Shown: positions 22,240 to 31,539 of the stretch, piece by piece
Numbering within the stretch: the stretch's first letter is position 1
Layout of the letters: each line of letters begins with the position of its first letter
Origin: Coprococcus sp.
Lineage (GTDB): Bacteria; Bacillota; Clostridia; Lachnospirales; Lachnospiraceae
Direction: 5' to 3'
Assembly: GCA_016296785.1 (NCBI GenBank)
Contig: JAEDHX010000013.1
Location: 1 to 35,568 of the forward strand
DNA: 35,568 nucleotides
Position numbers and translations under genes: made by a program
Notes under the pieces: model-generated
The model's database searches: none
Told to the model about the DNA's origin: nothing
Seen by the model: the letters and a program-made list of their open reading frames with translations, nothing else

Positions 22240-23706
22240 ATGAAGTTAAAAAAGATAATAAGCCTCGTTATAATAGGTGCTATGTTGATTGCTTCATTTT
22301 CAGGATGTGGAAAAAAAGGCCAATATGAAGACATGCTTGACAAGAATGATCCGGTGACTATAACAATATGGCATTATTATAACGGCGTTCAACAAACCTG
22401 GTTTGATGAAATGGTTTCTGAGTTTAATAATAGTGTAGGACTTGAGAAGGGCATAATAGTTGAGGCTATTTCCAAGAATTCTGTAAGTGAGCTTAGCGAT
22501 AGTATTCTTGCCTCTGCACAGGATGAGCCGGGGGCAGATGAATTGCCTGATATATTTGCAACATATGCTGAAACTGCTTATATTGTTGATGGATTAGGAA
22601 AGGTTGCCGATTTAAAGAAATACATAACTGATGATGAGCTTTCTGAGTATATAGATTCTTATATTACTGAGGGTTCCTTTGACGGTGGAAAGACATTAAA
22701 GATATTCCCTACAGCAAAGAGCACGGAGATATTAATGGTTAATAAAACTGACTGGGACAAATTTGCAGCTGTAAAGGGCGTAACATATGATGATATGAAG
22801 ACATGGGAAGGCCTTGTAAGAGTGGCTGAGACCTATTATGAGTATACAGATGAGCTTACTCCGGAGATTAAGAATGATGGTAAAGCGTTCTTTGGAAGAG
22901 ATTCAGTTGCTAACTATCTTAATATTGGAGCTATGCAGCTCGGCAATCCACTTGCAGCTTCTAGTGAGGATGGCACTGTTACAACACAGCTTGATAAAGA
23001 TACTATAAGAAGATTGTGGGACAATTATTATGTGCCATATGTTAAGGGTTATTATATGCAAGAGAGCAGATATAGAAGCGATGATGCCAAGATTGGTTCA
23101 ATCATAGCGCTTATTGGATCAAGCACGGCTGCTACATATTTCCCTAAAGAAGTAACAATTGACGACGAATATACATATCCTATTGAGAATGTAGTTTTGC
23201 CTGTTCCTAATTTTGAGGGCTGTGATGCTTATATTGTTCAGCAGGGCGCAGGAATGTCGGTTGTTAAGTCTGATGAGAAATCAGAATATGCAAGCATTGT
23301 TTTTCTTAAGTGGTTTACTGAGTCTGATCGTAATATTAAGTTCTCAGTTAATTCAGGGTATCTTCCTGTTAAGAAGGAAGCAAATGATATGGTAAAGATT
23401 CAGAAACTTAATGAGGATAATAACCTGGAGATAGATGATACCATGCAAAGGACAATTGAGGTTGCTATTAGCGAGGTTGATAATTATAACCTTTATACAA
23501 GTCCTGCTTATGAGAAATCTGCAGATGTAAGGCAGTATATTGAACAATATATGAATGATACATCTGCAGCAGCGTATGATGAAGCCTGGTCTAAGATAGT
23601 ATCAGGAAGTGAAAAGGATAGTATTCTTGACGGATATACTAATGATGCAGCGTTTGAACAGTGGTACAAAGGCTTTGAAAAGGGATTTAAGGAGATCGTT
23701 GAATAA
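22240..23706 (+). CDS. Extracellular solute-binding lipoprotein (family 1, sugar type)
   Basis: A 488-residue lipoprotein: signal peptide MKLKKIISLVIIGAMLIASF ending in the lipobox FSGC (Cys23). The mature part resembles sugar-type ABC solute-binding proteins: VTITIWHYYNGVQQTWFDEM at the start of lobe 1, then LPDIFATYAETAYIVDGLG, LMVNKTDWDKFAAVKG, FLKWFTESDRNIKFSVNSGY and LPVKKEA. No permease or ATPase gene is nearby. The next gene, 45 bp downstream and on the same strand, encodes a membrane GGDEF-EAL protein with a large extracellular domain. The protein may therefore be a ligand receptor for signalling rather than transport, or may use an orphan permease elsewhere. The ligand is unknown. 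Confidence 0.85.
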   Translation: MKLKKIISLVIIGAMLIASFSGCGKKGQYEDMLDKNDPVTITIWHYYNGVQQTWFDEMVSEFNNSVGLEKGIIVEAISKNSVSELSDSILASAQDEPGADELPDIFATYAETAYIVDGLGKVADLKKYITDDELSEYIDSYITEGSFDGGKTLKIFPTAKSTEILMVNKTDWDKFAAVKGVTYDDMKTWEGLVRVAETYYEYTDELTPEIKNDGKAFFGRDSVANYLNIGAMQLGNPLAASSEDGTVTTQLDKDTIRRLWDNYYVPYVKGYYMQESRYRSDDAKIGSIIALIGSSTAATYFPKEVTIDDEYTYPIENVVLPVPNFEGCDAYIVQQGAGMSVVKSDEKSEYASIVFLKWFTESDRNIKFSVNSGYLPVKKEANDMVKIQKLNEDNNLEIDDTMQRTIEVAISEVDNYNLYTSPAYEKSADVRQYIEQYMNDTSAAAYDEAWSKIVSGSEKDSILDGYTNDAAFEQWYKGFEKGFKEIVE

Positions 23707-23751
23707 TAGTATTATTCGTTTGGTGTGCTATTTTGGTAAAGAGGTATTGGT

Positions 23752-26700
23752 ATGAGCAAGCAACGTGATAAGAAAAATTCCATAAAGAAATCGGGACATC
23801 TTCTATCTAGGATTTTTATACCTATGGTGGTTCTGGTTGTTATGCAGATTATTATTCTTATAATAGCATTGATTGCCAGTGGAGAGTTTTCTTATTTGAG
23901 AAGAAATTCATATAGCTTTATCTCTGAAAAAGCAGAGAATAGAAAGAATAATGTTGAGGTCAGACTTAATCAGATTGCCGTTATTACAAATGGTTCTGCT
24001 GGCGAAATAAATAATATTGTTAAAGAAGCACTTGGTAAAAAGAATAAGAAGGCTACTGACATAGGAAGCGATAAGGAACTTGATAAATTTATCATTAAGG
24101 AAACGGCAGGAAGTCTTATTAAGCTTATTCGAAATGCTAACATTAATGATGCCTTTATAATTCTAGAATCAGATGGCTTATATGATTCCGATGGAAAGAA
24201 GCAAAGAACAGGACTCTATCTTAGAGATACAGATGTCAATAATAATAGTGTTTTAGATAATAAGGATATATTTGTTGAGATGGGAAGCTCTGAGATATCT
24301 CATAGTATGAAGCTTTCACTTGATGGTGAATGGTCATTATATGCAGATATGACAGATGAACAGCGATTTGCATTTTATTATAATACTATAAACAATGCGA
24401 AGGATAATCCGAATCTGTCCAAGGATTTGCTCGGATACTGGTCAAGATTCTCTAAGATTTCAGATAATGCAAAGGAAAGCTTCAAATATACAATTCCGCT
24501 TATTTCTGATGATGGTGAAGTATATGGAGTATTGGGAATTGGTTTGTTTGACAAGACCCTGCAGCAGAATATGCCGTCTAAGGATTTTATGAATGACAGT
24601 GCCTGCTATCTGTTTGCAGTTGATCTTAACGATGACAAAAATTATAAGATTGTTATGCATTCCGGTCCTGCATATGTCAGGTTATTTGGTGAGGATACGG
24701 ATATTACGCTTGGTAAGAAGGATAAATATGGATTATACAGTTTTTCAGATAGTACAAAAACTGACAGTGTTGGCTGCTTCTATGAAGTGTCTTTGTATAA
24801 GAAGGAATCTCCATACAAGTATCAAAAATGGATTCTTGTTTGTATTGCAGATAAAACGGCAGTATTAAAACCGTACACCACCATAATAAAGACACTTGTA
24901 ATATCCTTGCTTATATCATTCTTTATAAGCGTGCTGTTATCACTTGTCATAAGTGGATTAATTAATTCACCGGTTAAGAAGATGATAAAAAGACTTAACA
25001 GTAATAAGCAGGTTAAGAATATAATTAGCTTTGAACCGTCTGGAATTGAAGAAATCGATAAGCTAGGGGAAGCAGTTAGTAATCTTCAGAAACGTGTTGT
25101 GGAGGATGCCTATAGACTTTCAAAGATTATCAGTATGGCGGGAAATGGTATTGGTGTATTCATGTATGATCTTGCACTCAAGGAATTCTTTGTAGGTGAA
25201 AGCCTTGTGAAATTACTGGACTTTGATGTTGAACAAGAAGGTGATATTACACTTAGAGCAAAAATATTCTGGAAAATGCTTGAAAAAGTAGATAAAGATA
25301 ATCTTATTAAAGAAAGCAGGATATTTGTTGACGATAATGTGAATAGCGAGCGCATTGAGCTTCAATATACAGATAGTAAGAAGGATGCAACAAGATGGGT
25401 TCGTGTGAATATGTATAAGGATACTAATTCAATTGTATGCCTTATGCAGGATATTACTGATTCTGTTATTGAGATGAAGAAGATAGAGTATGAGAGAGAT
25501 TATGACATAACAACAGGTCTTCTTAACAGAAGGGCATTCTATTATAAACTTAGCAGAGTATTCTCAGATAAGAATCTGTTAAAGACAGCTGCATGCTTTA
25601 TGTTTGATCTTGATAACCTGAAATATGTTAATGATACATATGGCCATGATTTCGGAGATGATTACATTAAGACAGCGGCGGGTGTATTCAGACAGTTTGA
25701 ATATGAAAATAGTATTGTTTCCCGTCTGTCAGGTGATGAGTTTGTTCTGTTCTTCTATGGATATGAGGGCAGAGATGAAATTCGTAAGATAAAGAACGAG
25801 ATATATGACAAGCTTCGCGAGAGCTTCTGTGTTCTCCCGGATGGTGCTCATTACAAAATGAGGGCCAGCGGTGGTGTTTCATGGTATCCTTATGACGCAG
25901 AAGATAGTGATTTGCTTATTAAATATGCTGACTTTGCAATGTATACTGTAAAGCATTCAACAAAGGGTAGTATTGGAGAATTTGATGAAGTGGCATATAG
26001 AAACGATTCTGTTCTTGTAAATGGTATCGAAGAGCTTAATAGAATTATTGATGAAGGAAGTATAAGATATGCATTCCAGAGCATTGTTTCAGCAATGACG
26101 GGTGAAATATACGGATATGAGGCTCTTATGAGACCGATGTCAGAAAAGCTTAATACCCCGCTTGAGTTTATTCGAATTGCTAAGGCTGATGCTAAGCTTA
26201 ATGAGGTTGAGAAGCTTACATGGCGTTACGGACTTAAGCATTATAAAGAACAGGTTGAAAAGGGGAATATTGATAAGGATGCAAAAATCTTCCTTAATAC
26301 TATTCCAAATAATATGATTGATGATGACTGTATCAAAGAAATTGAGCATGAGTATGCAGATTATCTTCACAATATTGTTATTGAGATTCTTGAAAGTGAA
26401 CAGACAAATGATGACTTTATCAACAGGAAAAAGGAAGTATTGGCTTCATGGGATGGAATTTTAGCACTAGATGACTTTGGTACCGGCTATAACAGTGAAT
26501 ATGCTCTGCTTGAATTAAAGCCTGACATGATTAAGATTGACAGATCGCTTATTAGTGGTTGTGATAAAGATATAAGCAGAACCAATATGATAAGAGATAT
26601 TGTCAATATCGCAAAACGTGGTAATATAATAGTGCTTGCAGAAGGAATAGAAACATATGAAGAGATGAAAACAGTAATTAACTGTGGCGTTGATTTGCTT

Positions 26701-26799
26701 CAGGGCTTCTATCTTAGTAAGCCGCTTTATGAGCCGGATTCACTTAGCGTGGAGCGCAAGAGTGAGATACTTGAGCTTAGAAAAAACAATCAACAATAA
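23752..26799 (+). CDS. Membrane sensor with GGDEF and EAL domains (c-di-GMP turnover)
   Basis: A 1015-residue protein. An N-terminal helix (IPMVVLVVMQIIILIIALIA) is followed by an extracellular domain of about 330 residues, probably Cache-like, and a second helix (TLVISLLISFFISVLLSLVI). A HAMP-like linker (NSPVKKMIKRLNSNKQ) and a PAS-like segment (about 450-570) come next. The GGDEF domain contains SGDEF (660-664), a form compatible with activity, without an evident RxxD inhibitory site. The EAL domain has EAL at 790-792, LDDFGTGYNS (D907/D908), MIKIDRSLI and LLQGFYLSKP. Both domains look intact, so it may make or degrade c-di-GMP according to the ligand. It follows the SBP gene by 45 bp and ends one base before an alternative ATG of gltX. 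Confidence 0.9.
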   Translation: MSKQRDKKNSIKKSGHLLSRIFIPMVVLVVMQIIILIIALIASGEFSYLRRNSYSFISEKAENRKNNVEVRLNQIAVITNGSAGEINNIVKEALGKKNKKATDIGSDKELDKFIIKETAGSLIKLIRNANINDAFIILESDGLYDSDGKKQRTGLYLRDTDVNNNSVLDNKDIFVEMGSSEISHSMKLSLDGEWSLYADMTDEQRFAFYYNTINNAKDNPNLSKDLLGYWSRFSKISDNAKESFKYTIPLISDDGEVYGVLGIGLFDKTLQQNMPSKDFMNDSACYLFAVDLNDDKNYKIVMHSGPAYVRLFGEDTDITLGKKDKYGLYSFSDSTKTDSVGCFYEVSLYKKESPYKYQKWILVCIADKTAVLKPYTTIIKTLVISLLISFFISVLLSLVISGLINSPVKKMIKRLNSNKQVKNIISFEPSGIEEIDKLGEAVSNLQKRVVEDAYRLSKIISMAGNGIGVFMYDLALKEFFVGESLVKLLDFDVEQEGDITLRAKIFWKMLEKVDKDNLIKESRIFVDDNVNSERIELQYTDSKKDATRWVRVNMYKDTNSIVCLMQDITDSVIEMKKIEYERDYDITTGLLNRRAFYYKLSRVFSDKNLLKTAACFMFDLDNLKYVNDTYGHDFGDDYIKTAAGVFRQFEYENSIVSRLSGDEFVLFFYGYEGRDEIRKIKNEIYDKLRESFCVLPDGAHYKMRASGGVSWYPYDAEDSDLLIKYADFAMYTVKHSTKGSIGEFDEVAYRNDSVLVNGIEELNRIIDEGSIRYAFQSIVSAMTGEIYGYEALMRPMSEKLNTPLEFIRIAKADAKLNEVEKLTWRYGLKHYKEQVEKGNIDKDAKIFLNTIPNNMIDDDCIKEIEHEYADYLHNIVIEILESEQTNDDFINRKKEVLASWDGILALDDFGTGYNSEYALLELKPDMIKIDRSLISGCDKDISRTNMIRDIVNIAKRGNIIVLAEGIETYEEMKTVINCGVDLLQGFYLSKPLYEPDSLSVERKSEILELRKNNQQ

Positions 26800-26826
26800 A
26801 TGATTATAACTAGAAAGGTGAAAGAC

Positions 26827-28476
26827 ATGGATTACAGAAAGTTAGCAGAATTAATTTTTCCTGATATTAAGGGTACAATTGCGGAGCTGGAGGAGAGATT
26901 TCCAAAAAGACAGCTTCCTGATGGAGCAAAGGTAACAAGATTTGCACCTAGCCCAACAGGCTATATGCATATTGGTGGCTTATATGCCGCTATGATATCC
27001 AGAAAAATTGCTAAACAAAGTGGAGGAGTTTTTTATCTTAGAATAGAAGATACTGACAAAAAGAGAGAGGTTGAAGATGGTGTAAATGAAATCATTCGCT
27101 CTCTTAAGCAGTTTGACCTTGAGTTTGATGAGGGGCCATTTGATGGTGGAGAGACTATTTATGCACCATATAAGCAAAGCGAAAGAAAAGAAATATATCA
27201 GATTTGTGTCAAGGAGCTGATGCAGAAGGGACTTGCATATCCTTGCTTTTGTACTGCAAATGAGCTTGATGAGATTAGAAGGAAACAGGAAGAGGCTAAA
27301 GAGGATATAGGCTACTATGGCAAATATGCTATTTCAAGGAATCTGACATATGATGAGATAGAGGAAAAGATTAATGCAGGAGTTCCTTATGTTGTGAGAC
27401 TTAAGTCTCCCGGTACTTCCGGCAATTATGTCCGTTATACAGATGACATTAGAGGTAATATCGATATGCCTGAGAATATTATGGATATTGTGCTTCTCAA
27501 GTCTGATGGGATACCAACATATCATTTCGCGCATGCAGTAGATGATCATTTCATGAGAACAAATCTTGTGATACGTGGTGATGAGTGGCTTGCTTCATAT
27601 CCTCTTCATAAGCAGCTGTTCGAGATATGTGGATTTGAACTTCCTGAGTATGTTCATATTTCTCCAATTATGAAGGCTGAGGGAAATGGCAAGAGAAAAC
27701 TGTCTAAGAGAAAGGACCCTGAGGCAGCAGTCGGATTCTATCTTGAGGAAGGATATCCTTCTGAGAGCGTACTTGAGTATCTTATGACAATTGCCAATTC
27801 TAATTATGAAGAGTGGCACATGGCAAATGCTGATAAGACAATTGATGATTTTGTATTATCCCTTTCAAAGATGCCTGTATCGGGAGCTTTATTTGATATG
27901 GTTAAGCTTAATGACGTCAGCAAGGAAATGATTTCTTCCTTTACTGTTGATGCCTGCTATGACAAGATAGTTGCCTGGGCTAAGGTATATGATGAGAAGC
28001 TTTATGAATTTGCCGTATCACGCAAAGCTGATTTTATAAAGACAATTGAACTTTGGAAGATGGCTGGCAATAAGGCTCGTAAGGATGTTGCTAAGTGGTC
28101 TGACCTTACATCTATGTTTGAATATCTCTATGTGTCTGATAGTGAGCTTAATCTGACATATGAAATTGACGAGAAGTATACAGCAGAGCAGCTTAAAGAA
28201 GTAATAGAGGAGTATCAGAAGGATATGTTCCTTGACTCTGATGACTGGTTCGGACAGATGAAGGAGATGGGCGAGAAGCTTGGATACTGCCCTAATGTTA
28301 AGGAATATAAAAAGAATCCTGAAGGCTATAAGGGCTCTATTACTGATATATGTACTATCGTCAGAGTTGCTATTACAGGAAGAAAGAATTCTCCTGATTT
28401 ATTTACAATTATGAATGTAATTGGTGAAGACAGAACAAAGCAGAGACTTGTAAGATTTCTTGATGCTGTAAAATAG
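26827..28476 (+). CDS. gltX: Glutamate--tRNA ligase
   Basis: GluRS charges tRNA-Glu (and tRNA-Gln in organisms using GatCAB). It is a class I synthetase: the HIGH motif is PSPTGYMHIGG and the KMSKS motif is KRKLSKRKD. FYLRIEDTDKKREVEDGV, IVLLKSDGIPTYHFAHAVDD, and MRTNLVIRGDEWLASYPLHK also match. At 549 residues it is longer than common GluRS because of an N-terminal lead (MDYRKLAELIFPDIKGTIAE) and an extended C-terminal helical region, a form common in Clostridia. The start is the ATG at 26827 after AAAGGTG; an in-frame ATG at 26800 abuts the preceding stop. argJ follows after 14 bp with its AGGAGG overlapping the gltX stop. Confidence 0.93.
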   Translation: MDYRKLAELIFPDIKGTIAELEERFPKRQLPDGAKVTRFAPSPTGYMHIGGLYAAMISRKIAKQSGGVFYLRIEDTDKKREVEDGVNEIIRSLKQFDLEFDEGPFDGGETIYAPYKQSERKEIYQICVKELMQKGLAYPCFCTANELDEIRRKQEEAKEDIGYYGKYAISRNLTYDEIEEKINAGVPYVVRLKSPGTSGNYVRYTDDIRGNIDMPENIMDIVLLKSDGIPTYHFAHAVDDHFMRTNLVIRGDEWLASYPLHKQLFEICGFELPEYVHISPIMKAEGNGKRKLSKRKDPEAAVGFYLEEGYPSESVLEYLMTIANSNYEEWHMANADKTIDDFVLSLSKMPVSGALFDMVKLNDVSKEMISSFTVDACYDKIVAWAKVYDEKLYEFAVSRKADFIKTIELWKMAGNKARKDVAKWSDLTSMFEYLYVSDSELNLTYEIDEKYTAEQLKEVIEEYQKDMFLDSDDWFGQMKEMGEKLGYCPNVKEYKKNPEGYKGSITDICTIVRVAITGRKNSPDLFTIMNVIGEDRTKQRLVRFLDAVK

Positions 28477-28490
28477 GAGGCCTTAGCATT

Positions 28491-29735
28491 ATGACTAAAA
28501 AGATTTACGAAGGATATACTTATATTGATGGTGGCGTGTGCGCCGCTTCCGGATTTCTGGCAAATGGCGTTAACTGTGGATTGAATCCTGATAAGAATAA
28601 GAATGACCTTGGTATGGTGTATAGTAAAGAGGTGTGTAATGCGGCAGCAGTTTACACATTAAACAAGGTTAAGGGAGCGCCGATTTTAGTTACAAAGGAA
28701 CACCTTAAGAATTCGAATGGCAAGGCACAGGCAGTAGTTGTTAATTCAAAGAATGCTAATACATGTAATGCTGATGGTATTGACAAGGCGGAGGCTATAT
28801 CAAAGCTTGCTGCTGATTGTCTTGGGATAGATGTTAACCTTGTAATAAACGCATCAACCGGTGTTATTGGACAGGTCCTTCCGATTGAACCTTTTGAAGG
28901 AGCCATGAAGGGACTTGTTGACGGCCTTTCGGAAGAAGGTAATGGCAAGGCTGCAAATGCCATTATGACTACAGATACTGTTCAGAAGGAGGTTGCAGTT
29001 GAATTTGTAATTGATGGCATTACCTGTCACTTAGGTGGAATGGCTAAGGGAAGTGGAATGATTCATCCGAATATGGCTACTACACTTAATTTTGTAACAT
29101 CAGATGTTGCCATATCCACAGCTATGATTCAAAAAGCACTTAGCGAGATAGTAAAGATAACATATAACTGTCTTAGCATTGATGGTGATACTTCAACTAA
29201 TGATATGGTAAGTGTTATGGCAAACGGACTTGCCGGTAATAAAATAATATCAGAAGAAAATGAGGCATATGAGATATTTAAGCAGGCATTATATATAGTT
29301 ATGGAGAATATGACTATGATGCTTGCAAGTGATGGTGAGGGTGCAAGCAAGATGCTTGAGTGCACTGTTTCATCAGCTCCAGACAGGGATACTGCTATAA
29401 TTGTTGCAAAGAGCGTAATCCGTTCACCACTTTTCAAATGTGCAATGTTTGGAGAGGACGCAAATTGGGGAAGAATATTATGTGCAATTGGTTATGCTGA
29501 GGCAGACTTCGATATTGAAAAGGTTGATGTAGACCTTAAGTCTGATAAGGGTGTAATTGCAGTATGCAGAGCCGGTGCAGGTGTACCATTTTCTGAAGAA
29601 AAGGCAGCAGAGATTCTTAGTGCTGATGAAATCTATATTATGATAGAGCTTAACCAGGGAGATTCTGTTGCTAAGGCCTGGGGCTGTGATTTAACATATG
29701 ACTATGTCAAGATAAATGGTGACTATCGCTCATAA
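28491..29735 (+). CDS. argJ: Bifunctional ornithine acetyltransferase / N-acetylglutamate synthase ArgJ
   Basis: ArgJ moves the acetyl group from N-acetylornithine to glutamate, and in bifunctional forms also acetylates glutamate from acetyl-CoA, in arginine synthesis. The 414-residue precursor begins with GGVCAASGFLANGVNCGLNP and contains VVNSKNANTCNADG and NASTGVIGQVLPIE. The autocleavage site is KGSGMIHPNMA followed by T197, the nucleophile of the beta chain; ISIDGDTSTND-type (LSIDGDTSTNDMVSVMANG) follows. Length and motifs are normal. It is in a tight run with gltX (14 bp) and the HPr-like gene (24 bp). No other arg gene is in the window. Confidence 0.95.
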   Translation: MTKKIYEGYTYIDGGVCAASGFLANGVNCGLNPDKNKNDLGMVYSKEVCNAAAVYTLNKVKGAPILVTKEHLKNSNGKAQAVVVNSKNANTCNADGIDKAEAISKLAADCLGIDVNLVINASTGVIGQVLPIEPFEGAMKGLVDGLSEEGNGKAANAIMTTDTVQKEVAVEFVIDGITCHLGGMAKGSGMIHPNMATTLNFVTSDVAISTAMIQKALSEIVKITYNCLSIDGDTSTNDMVSVMANGLAGNKIISEENEAYEIFKQALYIVMENMTMMLASDGEGASKMLECTVSSAPDRDTAIIVAKSVIRSPLFKCAMFGEDANWGRILCAIGYAEADFDIEKVDVDLKSDKGVIAVCRAGAGVPFSEEKAAEILSADEIYIMIELNQGDSVAKAWGCDLTYDYVKINGDYRS

Positions 29736-29759
29736 TCGCCTTACATAGGAGAAATATAT

Positions 29760-30026
29760 ATGGTATCTGGTTCAGTAGAAATAAGAAATGAACAGGGCTT
29801 GCATATGAGGCTCGCGGGAATATTTGCCAGTGAAATGTCTAAATACAAATCCCGAATTATTCTATGCGTTGATGGCAAGAGAGTAAATGGAAAAAGCATC
29901 ATGCATATAATTGCCAGTTGCATAGGCGCAGGAACAAGTATTACAATAGAATGCTCCGGGGAGGATGAACAGGAAGCTCTTTCGGCTGCTATTTCGTATA
30001 TTGAATCAGGATTTGGAGAAAATTAA
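29760..30026 (+). CDS. HPr-family phosphocarrier-like protein with altered active-site loop
   Basis: An 88-residue protein with the HPr length and fold. The active-site His15 is kept in EQGLHMRLAGIFAS, where standard HPr has HARPA, so Ala16 becomes Met and Pro18 becomes Leu while Arg17 is kept. The regulatory Ser46 is kept in NGKSIMHIIAS. Phosphorylation at both sites is therefore possible, but contacts with Enzyme I may differ. It follows argJ by 24 bp behind AGGAGA. No PTS gene is nearby, so it may be a regulatory paralogue like Crh or a carrier for a specialised system; the main HPr is probably elsewhere. Confidence 0.85.
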   Translation: MVSGSVEIRNEQGLHMRLAGIFASEMSKYKSRIILCVDGKRVNGKSIMHIIASCIGAGTSITIECSGEDEQEALSAAISYIESGFGEN

Positions 30027-30223
30027 ATAGTGCATGGTTTTATTGCCTTTCATTATATATAAATGCAATGGTAAAAATACATAATTTAAGGATTATTATG
30101 TAGAGAAAATGACGAAATTAAAAAACAGTAGATTTTTTGCTGGATTTTAATAAAAAATATTTGATAGAATAGTATTGTCAGATAAGATTGTTGCCGCATT
30201 TTTTGTTGTGAAAGGAAGAGTTT

Positions 30224-30523
30224 ATGTTCGAGAACGAAAAGGTTAATCATGTAAAGTTTGGTGAAGGTAATGTGGTTGGATGTGATGGCACACATATCAG
30301 AATTATGTTTCCGCTTCAGAATCTCGAGAAGACATTTTCTTACCCGTCTGTATTTGAAAAGTTTCTGAATTTTGTAAGTAAGGATGCTCAGTGTAAGGCA
30401 GACGAAGCTCTTGAGACGGCTAAGAATGAGACACTTCGTATGAATAATATGAAGAGGCTTCTATATATTGAAGCAGAGAACAGAAGAAAACAGGAGAGGC
30501 TTTTGAAGCAAAAGAAAAAATAA
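30224..30523 (+). CDS. Small Tudor-like (UvrD/PcrA C-terminal type) domain protein
   Basis: A 99-residue protein. The N-terminal 45 residues (VNHVKFGEGNVVGCDGTHIR, ending FPLQNLEKTFSYP) resemble the small beta-barrel at the C-terminus of PcrA/UvrD helicases, whose pattern is VxHxxFGxGxV. Conserved small standalone versions occur in Clostridia. The C-terminal half is a basic, Glu/Lys/Arg-rich helix (residues about 60-99), likely a coiled coil or nucleic-acid contact. AAAGGAAGAG precedes the ATG. It is monocistronic, followed by a terminator. Function is unknown; a nucleic-acid or polymerase contact is only suggested by the domain. Confidence 0.75.
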   Translation: MFENEKVNHVKFGEGNVVGCDGTHIRIMFPLQNLEKTFSYPSVFEKFLNFVSKDAQCKADEALETAKNETLRMNNMKRLLYIEAENRRKQERLLKQKKK

Positions 30524-30540
30524 GTTTACAAAAAGATTAC

Positions 30541-30579
30541 AAAAAGGTCCTATAGGCAATTGCCATATAGGGCCTTTTA
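30541..30579 (+). terminator. Terminator after the Tudor-like gene
   Basis: AAAGGTCCTATA and TATAGGGCCTTT pair (one G-U) around a GC-rich AATT-containing loop, ending in TTTT. Confidence 0.75.
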
Positions 30580-30589
30580 GTGTTATACT
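30560..30589 (+). promoter_or_regulatory. Possible promoter of nfnAB
   Basis: TTGCCA (30560-30565), an 18-bp spacer and an extended -10 TGT-TATACT (TATACT 30584-30589). The -35 overlaps the right arm of the preceding terminator. Confidence 0.4.
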
Positions 30590-30651
30590 GACAAAGTGAG
30601 ACTTATTACAAACCTCCATATCCGGGGGTAAGAGAAAGGACGGATATTAAC

Positions 30652-31539
30652 GTGTATAATATTGTTAAGGTTGAATCGTTGACAGACAGCATCTATCTTA
30701 TGGATGTTGAAGCACCAAGAACGGCAAAGACATGTTTGCCAGGACAGTTTGTTATAGTAAGAGGTTCAATAGATGGAGAGAGAATTCCGCTTACTATATG
30801 TGATTATGACAGAGAAAAGGGAACTGTTACAATAGTTTTCCAGGTAGTTGGTGCAGCTACCCAGTTCATGGGTGAGTTGAAGGTAGGAGATTCATTTACA
30901 GATTTTGTAGGACCACTTGGTTGTCCTTCAGAGCTTGTAAATGAGGATATAGATTCTCTTAAGAATAAAAAGATTCTTTTTGTGGCAGGTGGTGTTGGTA
31001 CTGCTCCTGTATATCCACAGGTTAAGTGGCTTCACGAGAATGGTGTTGCAGCTGATGTTATTATTGGTGGCAGAACAAAGGAACTTATTATTCTGGAAGA
31101 GCAGATGAAGGCAGTTGCCGGTAATCTTTATATTACAACAGATGATGGTTCATATGGTAATCATGGCATGGTAACTAATGAGATTACAAGACTTGTTGAA
31201 GAGGGTAACAAGTATGATGTTTGTATTGCTATCGGACCAATGATTATGATGAAGTTTGTTTGTAAGCTTACAAAGGAGCTTGGAATTCCAACAGTAGTAA
31301 GCCTTAATCCTATAATGGTTGATGGTACAGGTATGTGTGGAGCATGTCGTGTAACTGTAGGAGGAGAAGTAAAATTTGCATGTGTTGATGGTCCTGAGTT
31401 TGATGGACACAAGGTTGATTTCGATGAGGCTATGAAGCGTCAGCAGATCTACAAAACAGTAGAAGGCAGAGCTTATCTTGCTGCTAAAGAAGGAGCAACA
31501 CATCATGGCGGATGCGGTAATTGCGGAGGTGACAAATAA
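30652..31539 (+). CDS. nfnA: Ferredoxin-NADP reductase-like subunit NfnA (FAD/[2Fe-2S])
   Basis: The small subunit of the NADH-dependent reduced ferredoxin:NADP+ oxidoreductase, or of a related glutamate-synthase-associated reductase. The 295-residue protein has an FAD domain (CLPGQFVIVRG, RIPLTICDYD), an NAD domain (ILFVAGGVGTAPVYPQVKWL, YDVCIAIGPMIMMKFVC) and a C-terminal [2Fe-2S] site (GTGMCGACRVTVGG with KFACVDGPEFDGH). A Cys/Gly tail (HHGGCGNCGGDK) is an extra Cys pair of unknown use. Translation starts at GTG 30652 after AAAGGA. Its stop overlaps the nfnB start (TAATG), so the two are coupled. Confidence 0.88.
   Translation: MYNIVKVESLTDSIYLMDVEAPRTAKTCLPGQFVIVRGSIDGERIPLTICDYDREKGTVTIVFQVVGAATQFMGELKVGDSFTDFVGPLGCPSELVNEDIDSLKNKKILFVAGGVGTAPVYPQVKWLHENGVAADVIIGGRTKELIILEEQMKAVAGNLYITTDDGSYGNHGMVTNEITRLVEEGNKYDVCIAIGPMIMMKFVCKLTKELGIPTVVSLNPIMVDGTGMCGACRVTVGGEVKFACVDGPEFDGHKVDFDEAMKRQQIYKTVEGRAYLAAKEGATHHGGCGNCGGDK

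Noticed and set aside
30600..30651. Riboswitch before nfnA
   Set aside because: Only a 6-bp stem (ACCTCC with GGGGGT) near the start; no known aptamer core recognised. No c-di-GMP riboswitch was seen near the GGDEF-EAL gene either.
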